Positions 9,608 to 19,368 of a DNA stretch of 32,700 nucleotides are shown here, piece by piece. Origin of the DNA: an uncultured Lachnospiraceae bacterium (lineage in GTDB: Bacteria; Bacillota; Clostridia; Lachnospirales; Lachnospiraceae); contig CAMONC010000010.1 in assembly GCA_946620235.1 (NCBI GenBank), forward strand, positions 1-32,700. The letters run 5' to 3'. Positions within the stretch are counted from its first letter, which is position 1, and each line of letters begins with the position of its first letter. Position numbers and translations under genes: made by a program. The notes beneath the pieces are model-generated. The model was not told where the DNA came from, did no database searches, and saw nothing but the letters and a program-made list of their open reading frames with translations.

Positions 9608-10495
9608 ATGGATCAGGCTACAGGTTTAAGAAATCTCGTAAAATCGAATAATACTCCGACCAGACCGATATCCAGGGTCATAACGGTGACCAGCGGTAAG
9701 GGTGGAGTCGGTAAATCCAATACTTCCATCAATCTGGCGATCCAGTTCCGCAAACTGGGCCAGAGGGTCATCATATTGGATGCCGATTTCGGCCTGGCGA
9801 ACATCGAGATCATGTTCGGAGCGGTACCCAAGCATAATCTGTGCGATCTGATATATCAGAACAAAAGCATCAGGGAGATCATCACCTGGGGACCGATGGA
9901 GGTCGGTTTTATTTCGGGCGGAAGCGGTATAGCAGGTATGTCGAACCTCAGCCGCGATTATCTGACCTACATCATTCAGAACCTGGCAGAGCTTGATGCC
10001 ATTGCGGACATTATTATAGTAGATACGGGTGCGGGCATCTCCGATGCCGTGCTGGAATTCCTGGTAGCGAGCGGTGAGATATTGCTGGTCACCACTCCGG
10101 AGCCCACATCCATTACGGATTCATATTCATTGCTTAAGGCACTTAACAGACATGACCGTTTTGATCGTGATTACTCACAGATCAAAGTGGTAGCGAACAA
10201 GGTCGATTCGGATTCCGAAGGACAGGCTCTGTTTAATAAACTCAACGCCGTTGTCAACAGATACCTGCATCTGCCGATCTCCTATCTCGGAGCGGTACCG
10301 CAGGATCAGCAGCTGGTCAAGGCGGTCATGCAGCAGATGCCTGTGTCGATACAGCATCCGACTGCCAAGTCATCTCTGGCATATGAGAACATAGCGGCCA
10401 AACTTATGAACATAGATCCCGACAAGCTTCACAAACGCGGGATGGCTGCATTCTTTTCACACATAGTAACTACAGCGAAAAAAGCACAAAATTGA
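9608..10495 (+). CDS. flhG: MinD/ParA-like ATPase FlhG (YlxH/FleN)
   Basis: Deviant Walker A VTSGKGGVGKSNTSINLA, DADFGLANIEIMFG, DTGAGIS. Start placed at ATG 9608 after AAAGGG rather than ATG 9575. Confidence 0.94.
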   Translation: MDQATGLRNLVKSNNTPTRPISRVITVTSGKGGVGKSNTSINLAIQFRKLGQRVIILDADFGLANIEIMFGAVPKHNLCDLIYQNKSIREIITWGPMEVGFISGGSGIAGMSNLSRDYLTYIIQNLAELDAIADIIIVDTGAGISDAVLEFLVASGEILLVTTPEPTSITDSYSLLKALNRHDRFDRDYSQIKVVANKVDSDSEGQALFNKLNAVVNRYLHLPISYLGAVPQDQQLVKAVMQQMPVSIQHPTAKSSLAYENIAAKLMNIDPDKLHKRGMAAFFSHIVTTAKKAQN

Positions 10496-10517
10496 TCGAT
10501 AAGACCAGGAGGGGTAT

Positions 10518-11249
10518 ATGCTTTCAAAATATGTAGTCGTAGGTAACCGCGTCGAGTTGCAGGCGGTCAAGCGGCTTAATCTGAACCAGAATCGCGAAAA
10601 CGATGAGAGAAAGGTCTATACGACCAAAGTGTATGATATCGTTTCAGATGAGCGCATTGAGCTTCTGATGCCCATGGAGCAGACAAAGCTCATACTTCTG
10701 CCCGTGGACGGCGAATATGAGCTGTGCTTCTATACCGATAACGGATTGTATCAGTGTGTGGCCAAGGTTGTTGACCGTTACAGGGACAACAATATATATG
10801 TACTGGCACTTGACCTGACTACCAACCTGCGCAAGTACCAGCGCCGGGAATTCTACAGATTCAGCTGTGCGCTGGAAATGAATTCCCGTGAGCTTCTGAA
10901 AGAGGAGATCGAATCTCTGAACAATTCGCATAACGCTCTTCAGCCCGAGCTTCCGCTCAAACGAAGCGTTATCGTGGATATCAGCGGCGGCGGTCTCCGG
11001 TTTGTGTCCAATCTGGAGTACGAGAAGGGCAGCATGATCCTGTGTAACTATAATCTGGTGGTAGATGACGTCCAGAAGCATTACAGTCTGGTCGGAAGGG
11101 TTCTCTCGGTGGAGGAACTCGAGAACAGACCGGGAGTGTATGAGCACCGCGTTCAATATGTAAATATGGATGTTGATGAACGAGAAGAGATAATCAAGTA
11201 CATTTTCAACGAAGAACGTAAGAGCCGGCATAAAGAAAAGGGGATGTAA
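10518..11249 (+). CDS. PilZ domain c-di-GMP-binding flagellar brake protein (YcgR-like)
   Basis: PilZ signature RRREFYR-type (QRREFYRF) followed by DISGGGLRF; upstream YcgR-N-like domain; between flhG and cheB. Confidence 0.88.
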   Translation: MLSKYVVVGNRVELQAVKRLNLNQNRENDERKVYTTKVYDIVSDERIELLMPMEQTKLILLPVDGEYELCFYTDNGLYQCVAKVVDRYRDNNIYVLALDLTTNLRKYQRREFYRFSCALEMNSRELLKEEIESLNNSHNALQPELPLKRSVIVDISGGGLRFVSNLEYEKGSMILCNYNLVVDDVQKHYSLVGRVLSVEELENRPGVYEHRVQYVNMDVDEREEIIKYIFNEERKSRHKEKGM

Positions 11250-11250
11250 C

Positions 11251-12321
11251 ATGAAAAAAATACTTCTAGTTGATGACTCTGCACTCATGAGAAGGGTGCT
11301 TGGTGATATAATTGACTCGGATTCCAGATTTCATGTAGAAGATCGGGCCAATAACGGCGTAGAGGCACTTGAGAAACTGCAGAAGAATACATACGATGCA
11401 GTGGTACTCGATGTCAACATGCCGCAGATGGATGGGATCACCCTGTTAAAGGAGCTTCACAAGAAGAAGATCAATGTCAGAGTCATGATGGCATCTACCG
11501 ATACCATGGAAGGTGCAAAAGTCACTCTGGATGCTCTTGATCTCGGAGCCCTGGATTTCATACATAAACCGAGTAACGCATTTGACTGTAAGGAAGCTGA
11601 CTTCCAGAAGCGCATGCTCAGGACTCTTGAAAGTGTATGTATGTCCAAGGTGCCTTCTTTCGAACCGGCGCTCACGATTGACTCCATCAAGACGTCGAGG
11701 AAGGTTGTAGAACTTGTCAGCAAGCATGCAACGACAGCAACGACATCCAAGATCGTAGCGATAGCTTCTTCTACGGGCGGGCCGAAAGCATTGCAGTCGG
11801 TTATACCGAACCTGCCGGGAAACCTGGCAGCACCGGTTGTGCTCGTACAGCATATGCCGGTCGGGTTTACCGCATCTCTGGCAGACCGGTTGAATTCACT
11901 CAGTGAAGTGACCGTGACCGAAGCCAAAGAGGGTGATGTGCTGGAACCGGGACATGTCTATATCTCACAGGGGGGTAAGCACATGAATGTCCTGACGATG
12001 GCCAGCAAGTATTCGATCCATTACACCGACGAACCTACCAGAGAAGGAGTCAAACCCTGTGCCAACTATATGTTTGAATCCCTGGCATCATCCAAAGCCA
12101 GCGAGATCGTATGTGTAGTAATGACAGGCATGGGAGCAGACGGTACAGAAGGTATTGTCCATCTGAAAGAGAAGAAGAAAGTACATGTCATAACCCAGAC
12201 TGAAGGAACCTGTGCTGTTTACGGTATGCCGAAAGCAGCCGTGAAGCAGGGACTTTCGGATCAGCAGGTTCCTCTCGATCAGATAGCACAGGAAATCGTT
12301 ATGAACGTAGGCGTTCGATAA
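11251..12321 (+). CDS. cheB: Protein-glutamate methylesterase CheB
   Basis: Receiver domain (LLVDDSALMRR, VVLDVNMPQMDG) plus CheB methylesterase domain (AIASSTGGPKAL, LVQHMPVGFTASLADRL, VMTGMGADG). Confidence 0.96.
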   Translation: MKKILLVDDSALMRRVLGDIIDSDSRFHVEDRANNGVEALEKLQKNTYDAVVLDVNMPQMDGITLLKELHKKKINVRVMMASTDTMEGAKVTLDALDLGALDFIHKPSNAFDCKEADFQKRMLRTLESVCMSKVPSFEPALTIDSIKTSRKVVELVSKHATTATTSKIVAIASSTGGPKALQSVIPNLPGNLAAPVVLVQHMPVGFTASLADRLNSLSEVTVTEAKEGDVLEPGHVYISQGGKHMNVLTMASKYSIHYTDEPTREGVKPCANYMFESLASSKASEIVCVVMTGMGADGTEGIVHLKEKKKVHVITQTEGTCAVYGMPKAAVKQGLSDQQVPLDQIAQEIVMNVGVR

Positions 12322-12345
12322 AAAAGAAAGGAATGGTGGAACCAA

Positions 12346-14463
12346 ATGGATGTAAGTCAATATTTGGACATTTTTCTGGATGAGGCCGGCGAACACCTCC
12401 AGAGTTTGAGCGATCAGATCATGATCCTCGAGCAGGAGCCGGAGAATGAGGACACTATCAACGAGATATTCCGTGCCGCACATTCACTCAAGGGTATGGC
12501 AGGTACCATGGGCTATAAGAACATGCAGAACCTGACACACGACATGGAGAATGTGTTCTCCGAAGTGAGAAACGGTAATATCAAGATCAAATCTGATATG
12601 ATAGATGTTCTTTTCCAGTGTCTTGATGCACTGGAAGCTTATACGAACAATATCCGTGAGAGCTCCGACGAGGGATCCGAGACAAATGAGAACCTCATCA
12701 AAGCTCTGAACGATATACTTAACGGCGGTTCCGGCGGATCATCCGATGAACCCAAGAAGGAAGAAGCCAAGGAAGCAAAGGCTCCCGAGGCTCCAGCCGC
12801 ATCGGGAGATGAGGGCTGGAAACATATTAAGCTCGGTGACACGGAGACATCCGTTCTCGGCGAAGCACTGAAGCAGGGCAAAACACCTTACGGCCTGACC
12901 GTTAAGATTCAGGAGTCATGCATCCTGAAGGCTGCCCGGGCTTTCCTTGTATTCAAAGCCGTTGAAGAACTCGGTGAGGTTATAATATCCGAACCTTCCA
13001 CTCAGGACATAGAGGATGAGAAGTTTGATTTCGAGTTCTCACTCATAACCATTTCCGATAAGCCTTTGGACCAGATCATCAGTGCTGCTTCCGCAGTATC
13101 CGAGATCGAGTCCGTTACCGGCGGTGTGCTTGACCTTGACAGCACCGAGATCGAGTCTGACGAGGAAGAGGAGGAAGCCGCTCCTGCTGAAGCAGCAGCT
13201 GAAAAGCACGAAGAGAATAGTGAAGCTCCCGCCCAGAGCAATGCACCTGTACCCGCAGGCGCAGCACCTGCCAAGAATGATAAGAAGCCTGTCGGAAAGC
13301 CCGTTGTTAACAGGACTGTCCGCGTAGATATCGAGAAACTCGATGTATTGATGAATCTGGTCAGCGAGCTGATCATAGCCAAGAACTCATTGGTTGCGGC
13401 AAGCGGGAGCACCGAAGACCGCATCAACTCCGCTATTACAGATCAGGTAGAATACCTCGAGTCAGTTACCACCAGCCTTCACGAATCGGTTATGAAGGTT
13501 CGAATGGTGCCTATCGAGAGCGTTGTTTCCAAGTTCCCTCGTATGATCAGAGATCTGTCCAAGAAGCTCGGCAAGAAGATGGAACTGTATATGTCCGGTG
13601 AAGACACAGAGCTGGATCGTACCGTTGTGGATGAGATCGGTGATCCTCTGATGCATCTGCTCCGTAACTCGGCTGACCACGGTCTTGAATCCGCTGAGAT
13701 ACGTAAGGAGAGAGGCAAGCCCGAGGTTGGATCGATATTCCTGGATGCGTATCAGGAAGGCAATAACGTTATCATCGAGGTTAGAGATGACGGTAACGGT
13801 ATCGACACCGAGGCAGTTAAGGCCAAGGCTATAGAGAGAGGCGTTATCACACCCGAGCAGGGTGACAACATGACAGAGAAGGAGGTCATAGATCTGCTGT
13901 TCCATGCAGGTTTCTCCACTGCCAAGGTTGTATCCGATGTATCCGGACGAGGCGTAGGTCTGGACGTTGTTAAGTCCAAGATCGAATCTCTGAGCGGTGA
14001 AGTTGAAGTTAAGAGCAGACTGGGTGAGGGCTCTACATGGACCATCAGACTTCCTCTGACTCTGGCTATCATTCAGGCTCTCATGGTTACGGTCGGTGGC
14101 GAGAAGTATGCTATATCACTTGGTTCCATCCAGACCATAGAGAATATCTCCAGAAGCAGTATCAAGCTTGTTGAGAATAAAGAGGTTATCCACTTAAGAG
14201 GCACTGTTATCCCTCTGATCGATCTGCATGATGTACTTGATGCACCTCGTCTTGAAGAAGAGGATCCCGAGCACATTATCGTAGTTATCGTTAAGAAGGG
14301 TGATAAGCTTGCAGGTCTTGTGGTCGATCAGCTTATCGGCCAGCAGGAAGTGGTTATCAAGTCACTCGGCAAGTATATCAACAGATGTAAGGTTATAAGT
14401 GGCGCTACGATCCTTGGTGATGGCGAAGTTGCTCTGATCCTGGATGCGAACGTGCTGATCTGA
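12346..14463 (+). CDS. cheA: Chemotaxis histidine kinase CheA
   Basis: Hpt AAHSLKGMAGTMGY, dimerisation domain, HRNSADHG-type N box (LLRNSADHGLE), DDGNGID, GRGVGLDVVK, C-terminal CheW-like domain. Confidence 0.97.
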   Translation: MDVSQYLDIFLDEAGEHLQSLSDQIMILEQEPENEDTINEIFRAAHSLKGMAGTMGYKNMQNLTHDMENVFSEVRNGNIKIKSDMIDVLFQCLDALEAYTNNIRESSDEGSETNENLIKALNDILNGGSGGSSDEPKKEEAKEAKAPEAPAASGDEGWKHIKLGDTETSVLGEALKQGKTPYGLTVKIQESCILKAARAFLVFKAVEELGEVIISEPSTQDIEDEKFDFEFSLITISDKPLDQIISAASAVSEIESVTGGVLDLDSTEIESDEEEEEAAPAEAAAEKHEENSEAPAQSNAPVPAGAAPAKNDKKPVGKPVVNRTVRVDIEKLDVLMNLVSELIIAKNSLVAASGSTEDRINSAITDQVEYLESVTTSLHESVMKVRMVPIESVVSKFPRMIRDLSKKLGKKMELYMSGEDTELDRTVVDEIGDPLMHLLRNSADHGLESAEIRKERGKPEVGSIFLDAYQEGNNVIIEVRDDGNGIDTEAVKAKAIERGVITPEQGDNMTEKEVIDLLFHAGFSTAKVVSDVSGRGVGLDVVKSKIESLSGEVEVKSRLGEGSTWTIRLPLTLAIIQALMVTVGGEKYAISLGSIQTIENISRSSIKLVENKEVIHLRGTVIPLIDLHDVLDAPRLEEEDPEHIIVVIVKKGDKLAGLVVDQLIGQQEVVIKSLGKYINRCKVISGATILGDGEVALILDANVLI

Positions 14464-14482
14464 TAGATAGGAGGATACAATA

Positions 14483-14929
14483 ATGGATGAACTGTCAACC
14501 GTAAGAACCAGTATCCAGTACATCGTAGTTAAACTGGGTGAGGAACGATTTGGCATTAACATCAGTTATGTGGATAATATCGTTCGTATGCAGAGGATGA
14601 CCAGAGTTCCCGAGGTCGCTCCGTACATCAAGGGCGTTATCAATCTGCGAGGCGAAGTAGTGCCTGTAATGAGTACACGTATCAAGATGGGCCTTGAGCC
14701 CGATGTTGAGACCAATGCCACTAGGATCATCATCCTTAAGTTCGAGCAGCAGGGCTTCATAGGTTTCATAGTAGACGCAGTTAACGAAGTTGTTACTCTC
14801 GATACCGAATCCATAGAGAAGGTTGCCGATCAGAAACAGGATGGAGCTTTCGTTCAGGGCGTAGGCAAAACCAACGACGGACTGATTTCCATTCTTGATC
14901 TTAATGCATTGATAAACGAGCATGTTTAA
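14483..14929 (+). CDS. cheW: Chemotaxis coupling protein CheW
   Basis: 148 aa, EERFGINISYVDNIVRMQRMTRVPEVAPYIKGVINLRGEVVPVM. Confidence 0.96.
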   Translation: MDELSTVRTSIQYIVVKLGEERFGINISYVDNIVRMQRMTRVPEVAPYIKGVINLRGEVVPVMSTRIKMGLEPDVETNATRIIILKFEQQGFIGFIVDAVNEVVTLDTESIEKVADQKQDGAFVQGVGKTNDGLISILDLNALINEHV

Positions 14930-14942
14930 AGGAGAATACTAA

Positions 14943-15575
14943 ATGGCTGAGACCATGTCTTTGAATGACGTCAATTCAATGTATTTTGACGTTTTAAAAG
15001 AAATAGGCAATATCGGAGCCGGTAATGCTACAACGGCTCTGGCACAGATGCTTGGGACCAAAGTCGACATGTCGGTTCCCCAGGTATCCCTTCTGGACTT
15101 CAAGGATGTCGGCGAGATCGTGGGCGGTGAAGAGCTTATCATGGTCGGCATTCTGCTGGGTGTAGAGGGCGATATCACCGGTAGCATCATGTTCATGATA
15201 GAGAAGGAAGGCGCCCGTCATCTGACCAATAAGCTTATGATGGGTATGGGCGCATCAGAACCCGGCGAAGACTTTAACGAGATGGAGCTTTCCGCTCTTC
15301 GTGAGGTTGGTAATATCATCACCGGAGCTTATCTGAATGCACTTTCCGGTCTGACAAATCTGTGCATATATCCTTCAACCCCTGATCTGACTGTTGATAT
15401 GGCAGGAGCTATCCTCAGTGTTCCCGCCATTCAGTTTGGTATTCAGGGCGATCAGATTTTGCTTATTAAGAATAATTTCTTTGATGAAGTAGAATTAGAC
15501 GGATTTTTCATTTTGCTTCCTGATGTCGAATCATACGGAACTATCCTGAAAGCACTTGGAATATCCTCTATATAA
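14943..15575 (+). CDS. cheC: CheY-P phosphatase CheC
   Basis: Two CheC motifs: LKEIGNIGAGNATTALAQML and LREVGNIITGAYLNALSGLT. Confidence 0.94.
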   Translation: MAETMSLNDVNSMYFDVLKEIGNIGAGNATTALAQMLGTKVDMSVPQVSLLDFKDVGEIVGGEELIMVGILLGVEGDITGSIMFMIEKEGARHLTNKLMMGMGASEPGEDFNEMELSALREVGNIITGAYLNALSGLTNLCIYPSTPDLTVDMAGAILSVPAIQFGIQGDQILLIKNNFFDEVELDGFFILLPDVESYGTILKALGISSI

Positions 15576-15593
15576 TTACCTGGAGTTGATGTA

Positions 15594-16085
15594 ATGGCTG
15601 ATATAGTTAAAGTAGGTATGGCTGACCTCAACCTGTGTCAGGCTCCCGATGGGATTACAACGTTGGGACTTGGTTCATGTGTTGGGGTGGCCTTGAGAGA
15701 ACCGGGGAAACCCTGGGGTGGATTGGCACATGTTATGCTTCCCGATTCTACTGCGATCAGTTCGAACGGACCGGTTAATATTCCGAAATTTGCCGATACC
15801 GGTGTAGACGAACTCGTCAAGCGCATGGTTGCCAAGGGATGCAACAAGGCAAAACTGGTCGCTAAGATCGCCGGTGGTGCACAGATGTTCGCACACGCCA
15901 CCAACGACAAGATGATGCGTGTGGGTGACCGCAACGTCGAGGCGGTTAAGAAGAAACTTGCCGAGCATCGTATACCGATACTTGCCGAGGATACGGGACT
16001 GAATTACGGTCGTACCGTTATCTTCTATCCGGAGAGCGGTGATTTCGTGATCCGTTCGGTAGGTAAACCCGACAAGACCATCTGA
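15594..16085 (+). CDS. cheD: Chemoreceptor glutamine deamidase CheD
   Basis: LGLGSCVGVALREPGKPWGGLAHVMLPDS, KIAGGAQMF, DTGLNYGRTVIFYPESGDFVIRSVGK. Confidence 0.95.
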   Translation: MADIVKVGMADLNLCQAPDGITTLGLGSCVGVALREPGKPWGGLAHVMLPDSTAISSNGPVNIPKFADTGVDELVKRMVAKGCNKAKLVAKIAGGAQMFAHATNDKMMRVGDRNVEAVKKKLAEHRIPILAEDTGLNYGRTVIFYPESGDFVIRSVGKPDKTI

Positions 16086-16102
16086 TGGCCTGAGGTAATC
16101 GT

Positions 16103-16621
16103 ATGCCTGACGATTTGAGAGATGACGGATATCCCGATGGCAGTGGCGGCAGAAGTGAGGAGAGGGATCGTGTAGGTGAGAATGCACAAGCCGACCGTGA
16201 TAACGCTCATCCGCACATGGAGGTCGATGTATCCAGGCCTCTGACCGCTAAAGAACGAGAAGCAGAGAAGCTTCGCCGGATGGCGGAGCTGGAAGAAGAA
16301 AAACGAAGACAGAAAGAAGAGGATGATCGAAAGAAGGAGCTGAATCGCCGGCGTAAAAAGCGCAGGCTGATAACTCCCGGTATCGTCCTTACAGTGGGAG
16401 CGATAGCAAGCATTACGATGTTTCTGATGAAGTTCGAAAACAAACGTATGCTTATATGGCTCCTGGTGATATTGCTGGTATCATGGATGATAGGAAGCCT
16501 CATTCAGTATATGTTTGAGCGCTTTGCGGCAGAAAACGAAAAAGACATATCCGATGAAGGAGAAGTGATCAACAGAGGACTTGCTCCTTCGGAGGAGGTA
16601 AAGGCCGAAGAGGATGGATGA
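16103..16621 (+). CDS. Uncharacterised charged membrane protein between cheD and sigD
   Basis: Open frame in operon context; strongly charged N-terminal region (AKEREAEKLRRMAELEEEKRRQKEEDDRKKELNRRRKKRR) then two hydrophobic segments; overlaps the sigma factor start. Confidence 0.75.
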   Translation: MPDDLRDDGYPDGSGGRSEERDRVGENAQADRDNAHPHMEVDVSRPLTAKEREAEKLRRMAELEEEKRRQKEEDDRKKELNRRRKKRRLITPGIVLTVGAIASITMFLMKFENKRMLIWLLVILLVSWMIGSLIQYMFERFAAENEKDISDEGEVINRGLAPSEEVKAEEDG

Positions 16622-17384
16622 AAACGGTCGCAAGAGGCTGTGGGACGATTATAAGCGGACCGGAGCTTCCGAAATCAGGGAAAAACTCATACTGGAGTAC
16701 GCTCCTCTCGTGAAACTTGTAGCAGGTCGTCTGTCCATGTATCTCGGGTACAACGTGGAATATGATGATCTGTGCAGTTATGGCATTTTCGGTCTTATAG
16801 ATGCCATAGATAAGTTTGATATGCTGAAGGACGTCAAGTTTGAGACCTATGCATCGCTGCGTATCAGAGGTTCGATCCTGGATCAGATACGTAAGATGGA
16901 TTGGATTCCCCGTACTGTCCGTCAACGTCAGAGACAGATCGATACGGCCATACACGAGATCGAGCTTGCAACGGGCAAGACGGCCACGGATGAACAGATA
17001 GCAGAGAAACTGGGACTGACCGATGACGAATATACCGACTGGCAGTCGCAGATGAAGGTCACCGGAGTTATTTCACTGGATGAGTTTACCGAGTCCGGCA
17101 GTGATATATCCAGTGACAGATACGGCAACAGCCACTTCGACGGACCCGAGGAGGCTATCGAGAAAGACGAACTTAAACAGATGCTTGCGGAGGCCCTTCA
17201 AACGCTTACAGAGAAGGAACAGCAGGTCATACTCCTATACTACTATGAAGATCTGACGCAAAAGGAGATCAGTGACATCATGAATGTGTCCGAATCCAGA
17301 GCATCGCAGCTACATAGCAAAGCATTGCAGAAGCTTCAGAAGAAGCTTGGTAGGTATATGAACATACTTACGGACAATATATAA
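16614..17384 (+). CDS. sigD: Flagellar sigma factor (FliA/SigD/WhiG family, sigma-28)
   Basis: LWDDYKRTGASEIREKLILEYAPLVKLVAGRLSMYLGYNVEYDDLCSYGIFGLIDAIDKFD, IRGSILDQIRKMDWIPRTVRQ, region 4 EKEQQVILLYYYEDLTQKEISDIMNVSESRASQLHSKAL. Confidence 0.95.
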   Translation: MDENGRKRLWDDYKRTGASEIREKLILEYAPLVKLVAGRLSMYLGYNVEYDDLCSYGIFGLIDAIDKFDMLKDVKFETYASLRIRGSILDQIRKMDWIPRTVRQRQRQIDTAIHEIELATGKTATDEQIAEKLGLTDDEYTDWQSQMKVTGVISLDEFTESGSDISSDRYGNSHFDGPEEAIEKDELKQMLAEALQTLTEKEQQVILLYYYEDLTQKEISDIMNVSESRASQLHSKALQKLQKKLGRYMNILTDNI

Positions 17385-17407
17385 AGTATTGGGGGTTATA
17401 GTTACAT

Positions 17408-19000
17408 ATGAACGGGTATTTCAGGATTTCCACGACCGCCACATCTACCAATCTGGAACTCTTCGCACCGAAAGATGGCGGCACTCCGGTTAAAACAGGT
17501 GAAATAATCTCATATCTGACGGGCAAGACCATTCCGTATGATGCAGGAAGTCTGGGCAAGGCAATCGATGAGGCGGCTACCAAGGATACTACCGTCACTC
17601 TTAATATGTCACCCTGTGCGCCGATATCCGAGTCGTGCGATGTAACGATATCTCCGGATAAGATGCAGGCAACTGTCAGACTGTACAGTGCAAGTGTGGG
17701 AGGCAGGAATCTGGATGTTGCCGACATAAAGAGCAGCCTGGCATCCAGAGGGGTATCGTACGGACTGAAAGAGGATGTTATAGCCGATATAATAGCCAAT
17801 CCCAGATATTGTGAAGATATATTGGTAGCGGAGGGTACTGCTCCGGGTGAGAGCACGGACGGCTATATCGAGTATCTGTTCAATACCGACAGAAAGCAGA
17901 GACCTACTGTCCTTGAAGACGGAAGTGTGGACTTTTTCCATCTGAATGTACTTCAGGCATGTGCTACGGGACAGGAGATAGCCAAGCTTCATCCCTCGGT
18001 AAGGGGAGAAGACGGTAAAGCCCTGGACGGATCCATAGTCCGTTCCAGAGAACCGAAGGAGGTCAAGTTCAAGTACGGTGCCAATATTCATGTAAGTGAT
18101 GACGGCAAGACTCTGATCTCCGATGTGGACGGTAATGTGAGTCTGGTCAGCGATCAGGTTTTTGTTAATAATTCTCTTACATTCGATGCGGTAAGTACTG
18201 CAACCGGTAATATTGATTTCGAAGGAAGCGTGGTCATTAACGGAAATATAGATACCAACTTCGAGGTCAGAGTGAAAGGTGATGTGACGGTAAACGGCGT
18301 TATCGAAGGCGCTTATGTGGAAGCCGGCGGAAATATTATCGTTGCCCGTGGCGTGAACGGTATGGGCAAGGCCGTACTGAAGGCCGGAGGAAATATCATC
18401 GCGAAGTATCTCGAGAACGTGACTGCAAACGCAGGCGGATATATACAGGCCGAGACTATCATGCACTCCACCATATCGGCCGCAGGTGATATCATCGTGG
18501 ACGGCCGTAAAGGAATGCTGTCCGGCGGTCATGCTACTGCCGGCGGGATGGTAGAGGTAAAGAATCTCGGATCCGAGATGGCTAATGATACGATCGTCGA
18601 GGTGGGCCTGTCGCCCATGATCAAGCGTGAGATCGCCGATCTGAGAAATCAGGCTGCCGAGAAGCAGAAGACACTGGATCAGATCATGCCTGTACTCAAT
18701 AACATGGCTATGAAGATCAAGGCGGGAGCAGTTCTTACCGATGATCAGAAGAAATACGTAGGTCAGCTGATGGGTGTTCAAAAGACTACGGATGAAGAAC
18801 TTGCATCTGTAATGGTCAGACTGGCAGAACTTGAGAATGCATATAATGTGGATACACCCGCCGAGGTCAAGGTGAAGGGCACCGTTTATCCGGGCGCCAG
18901 AGTGTGTATCTCGGATGTGTCGATGTCAGTCAAGCAGCCCGCTAAGTATTGCAAGTTCGTAAAGCTTCGCGGAGATGTCAAACTGACTTCATACGACTGA
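17408..19000 (+). CDS. fapA: FapA/DUF342 family protein (flagellar assembly protein A-like)
   Basis: FapA-type domain with repeated beta-solenoid (NGNIDTNFEVRVKGDVTVNGVIEGAYVEAGGNIIVARGVNGMGKAVLKAGGNIIAKYLENVTANAGGYIQAE). Confidence 0.85.
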   Translation: MNGYFRISTTATSTNLELFAPKDGGTPVKTGEIISYLTGKTIPYDAGSLGKAIDEAATKDTTVTLNMSPCAPISESCDVTISPDKMQATVRLYSASVGGRNLDVADIKSSLASRGVSYGLKEDVIADIIANPRYCEDILVAEGTAPGESTDGYIEYLFNTDRKQRPTVLEDGSVDFFHLNVLQACATGQEIAKLHPSVRGEDGKALDGSIVRSREPKEVKFKYGANIHVSDDGKTLISDVDGNVSLVSDQVFVNNSLTFDAVSTATGNIDFEGSVVINGNIDTNFEVRVKGDVTVNGVIEGAYVEAGGNIIVARGVNGMGKAVLKAGGNIIAKYLENVTANAGGYIQAETIMHSTISAAGDIIVDGRKGMLSGGHATAGGMVEVKNLGSEMANDTIVEVGLSPMIKREIADLRNQAAEKQKTLDQIMPVLNNMAMKIKAGAVLTDDQKKYVGQLMGVQKTTDEELASVMVRLAELENAYNVDTPAEVKVKGTVYPGARVCISDVSMSVKQPAKYCKFVKLRGDVKLTSYD

Positions 19001-19029
19001 TGTGCAGCTGTTCGATTTGGAGGTAGACT

Positions 19030-19353
19030 ATGGCAATAGGCGCTATAGAAATGCAGGGTCAGATACTCCGTACTCAGGATTATGCTACGGTTAAGGCCCA
19101 GGAAGATTCCAAAAGCGAAGTAAATCAGGCCGATATAAACAATGCCAGACAGACCGAAGAGGTACGTCAGTTTAATCGTGTATCCGGCACTCAGCAAAGC
19201 AATAGAAGCGCAAATGACGGTAACGCCGCCGATCAGGGAAGCAATCAGTATACCGGAGACGGCGGAGCCAAAAGACGCGAAGCCAGAGAGGCCAGAGCCA
19301 GAGACGGCAAGGTACTCTTAAAAGCAGTGGAACACATAGATATTCAAAGTTGA
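19030..19353 (+). CDS. Small hydrophilic uncharacterised flagellar-operon protein
   Basis: 107 aa, RBS TTGGAGG upstream; polar/disordered composition, basic patch AKRREAREARARDGK; co-directional in operon. Confidence 0.72.
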   Translation: MAIGAIEMQGQILRTQDYATVKAQEDSKSEVNQADINNARQTEEVRQFNRVSGTQQSNRSANDGNAADQGSNQYTGDGGAKRREAREARARDGKVLLKAVEHIDIQS

Positions 19354-19368
19354 TACGGGACTGTACAT

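Noticed and set aside
17609-18781. 390-aa antisense ORF opposite fapA
   Set aside because: Shadow ORF from codon bias; no recognisable motif and no RBS context.
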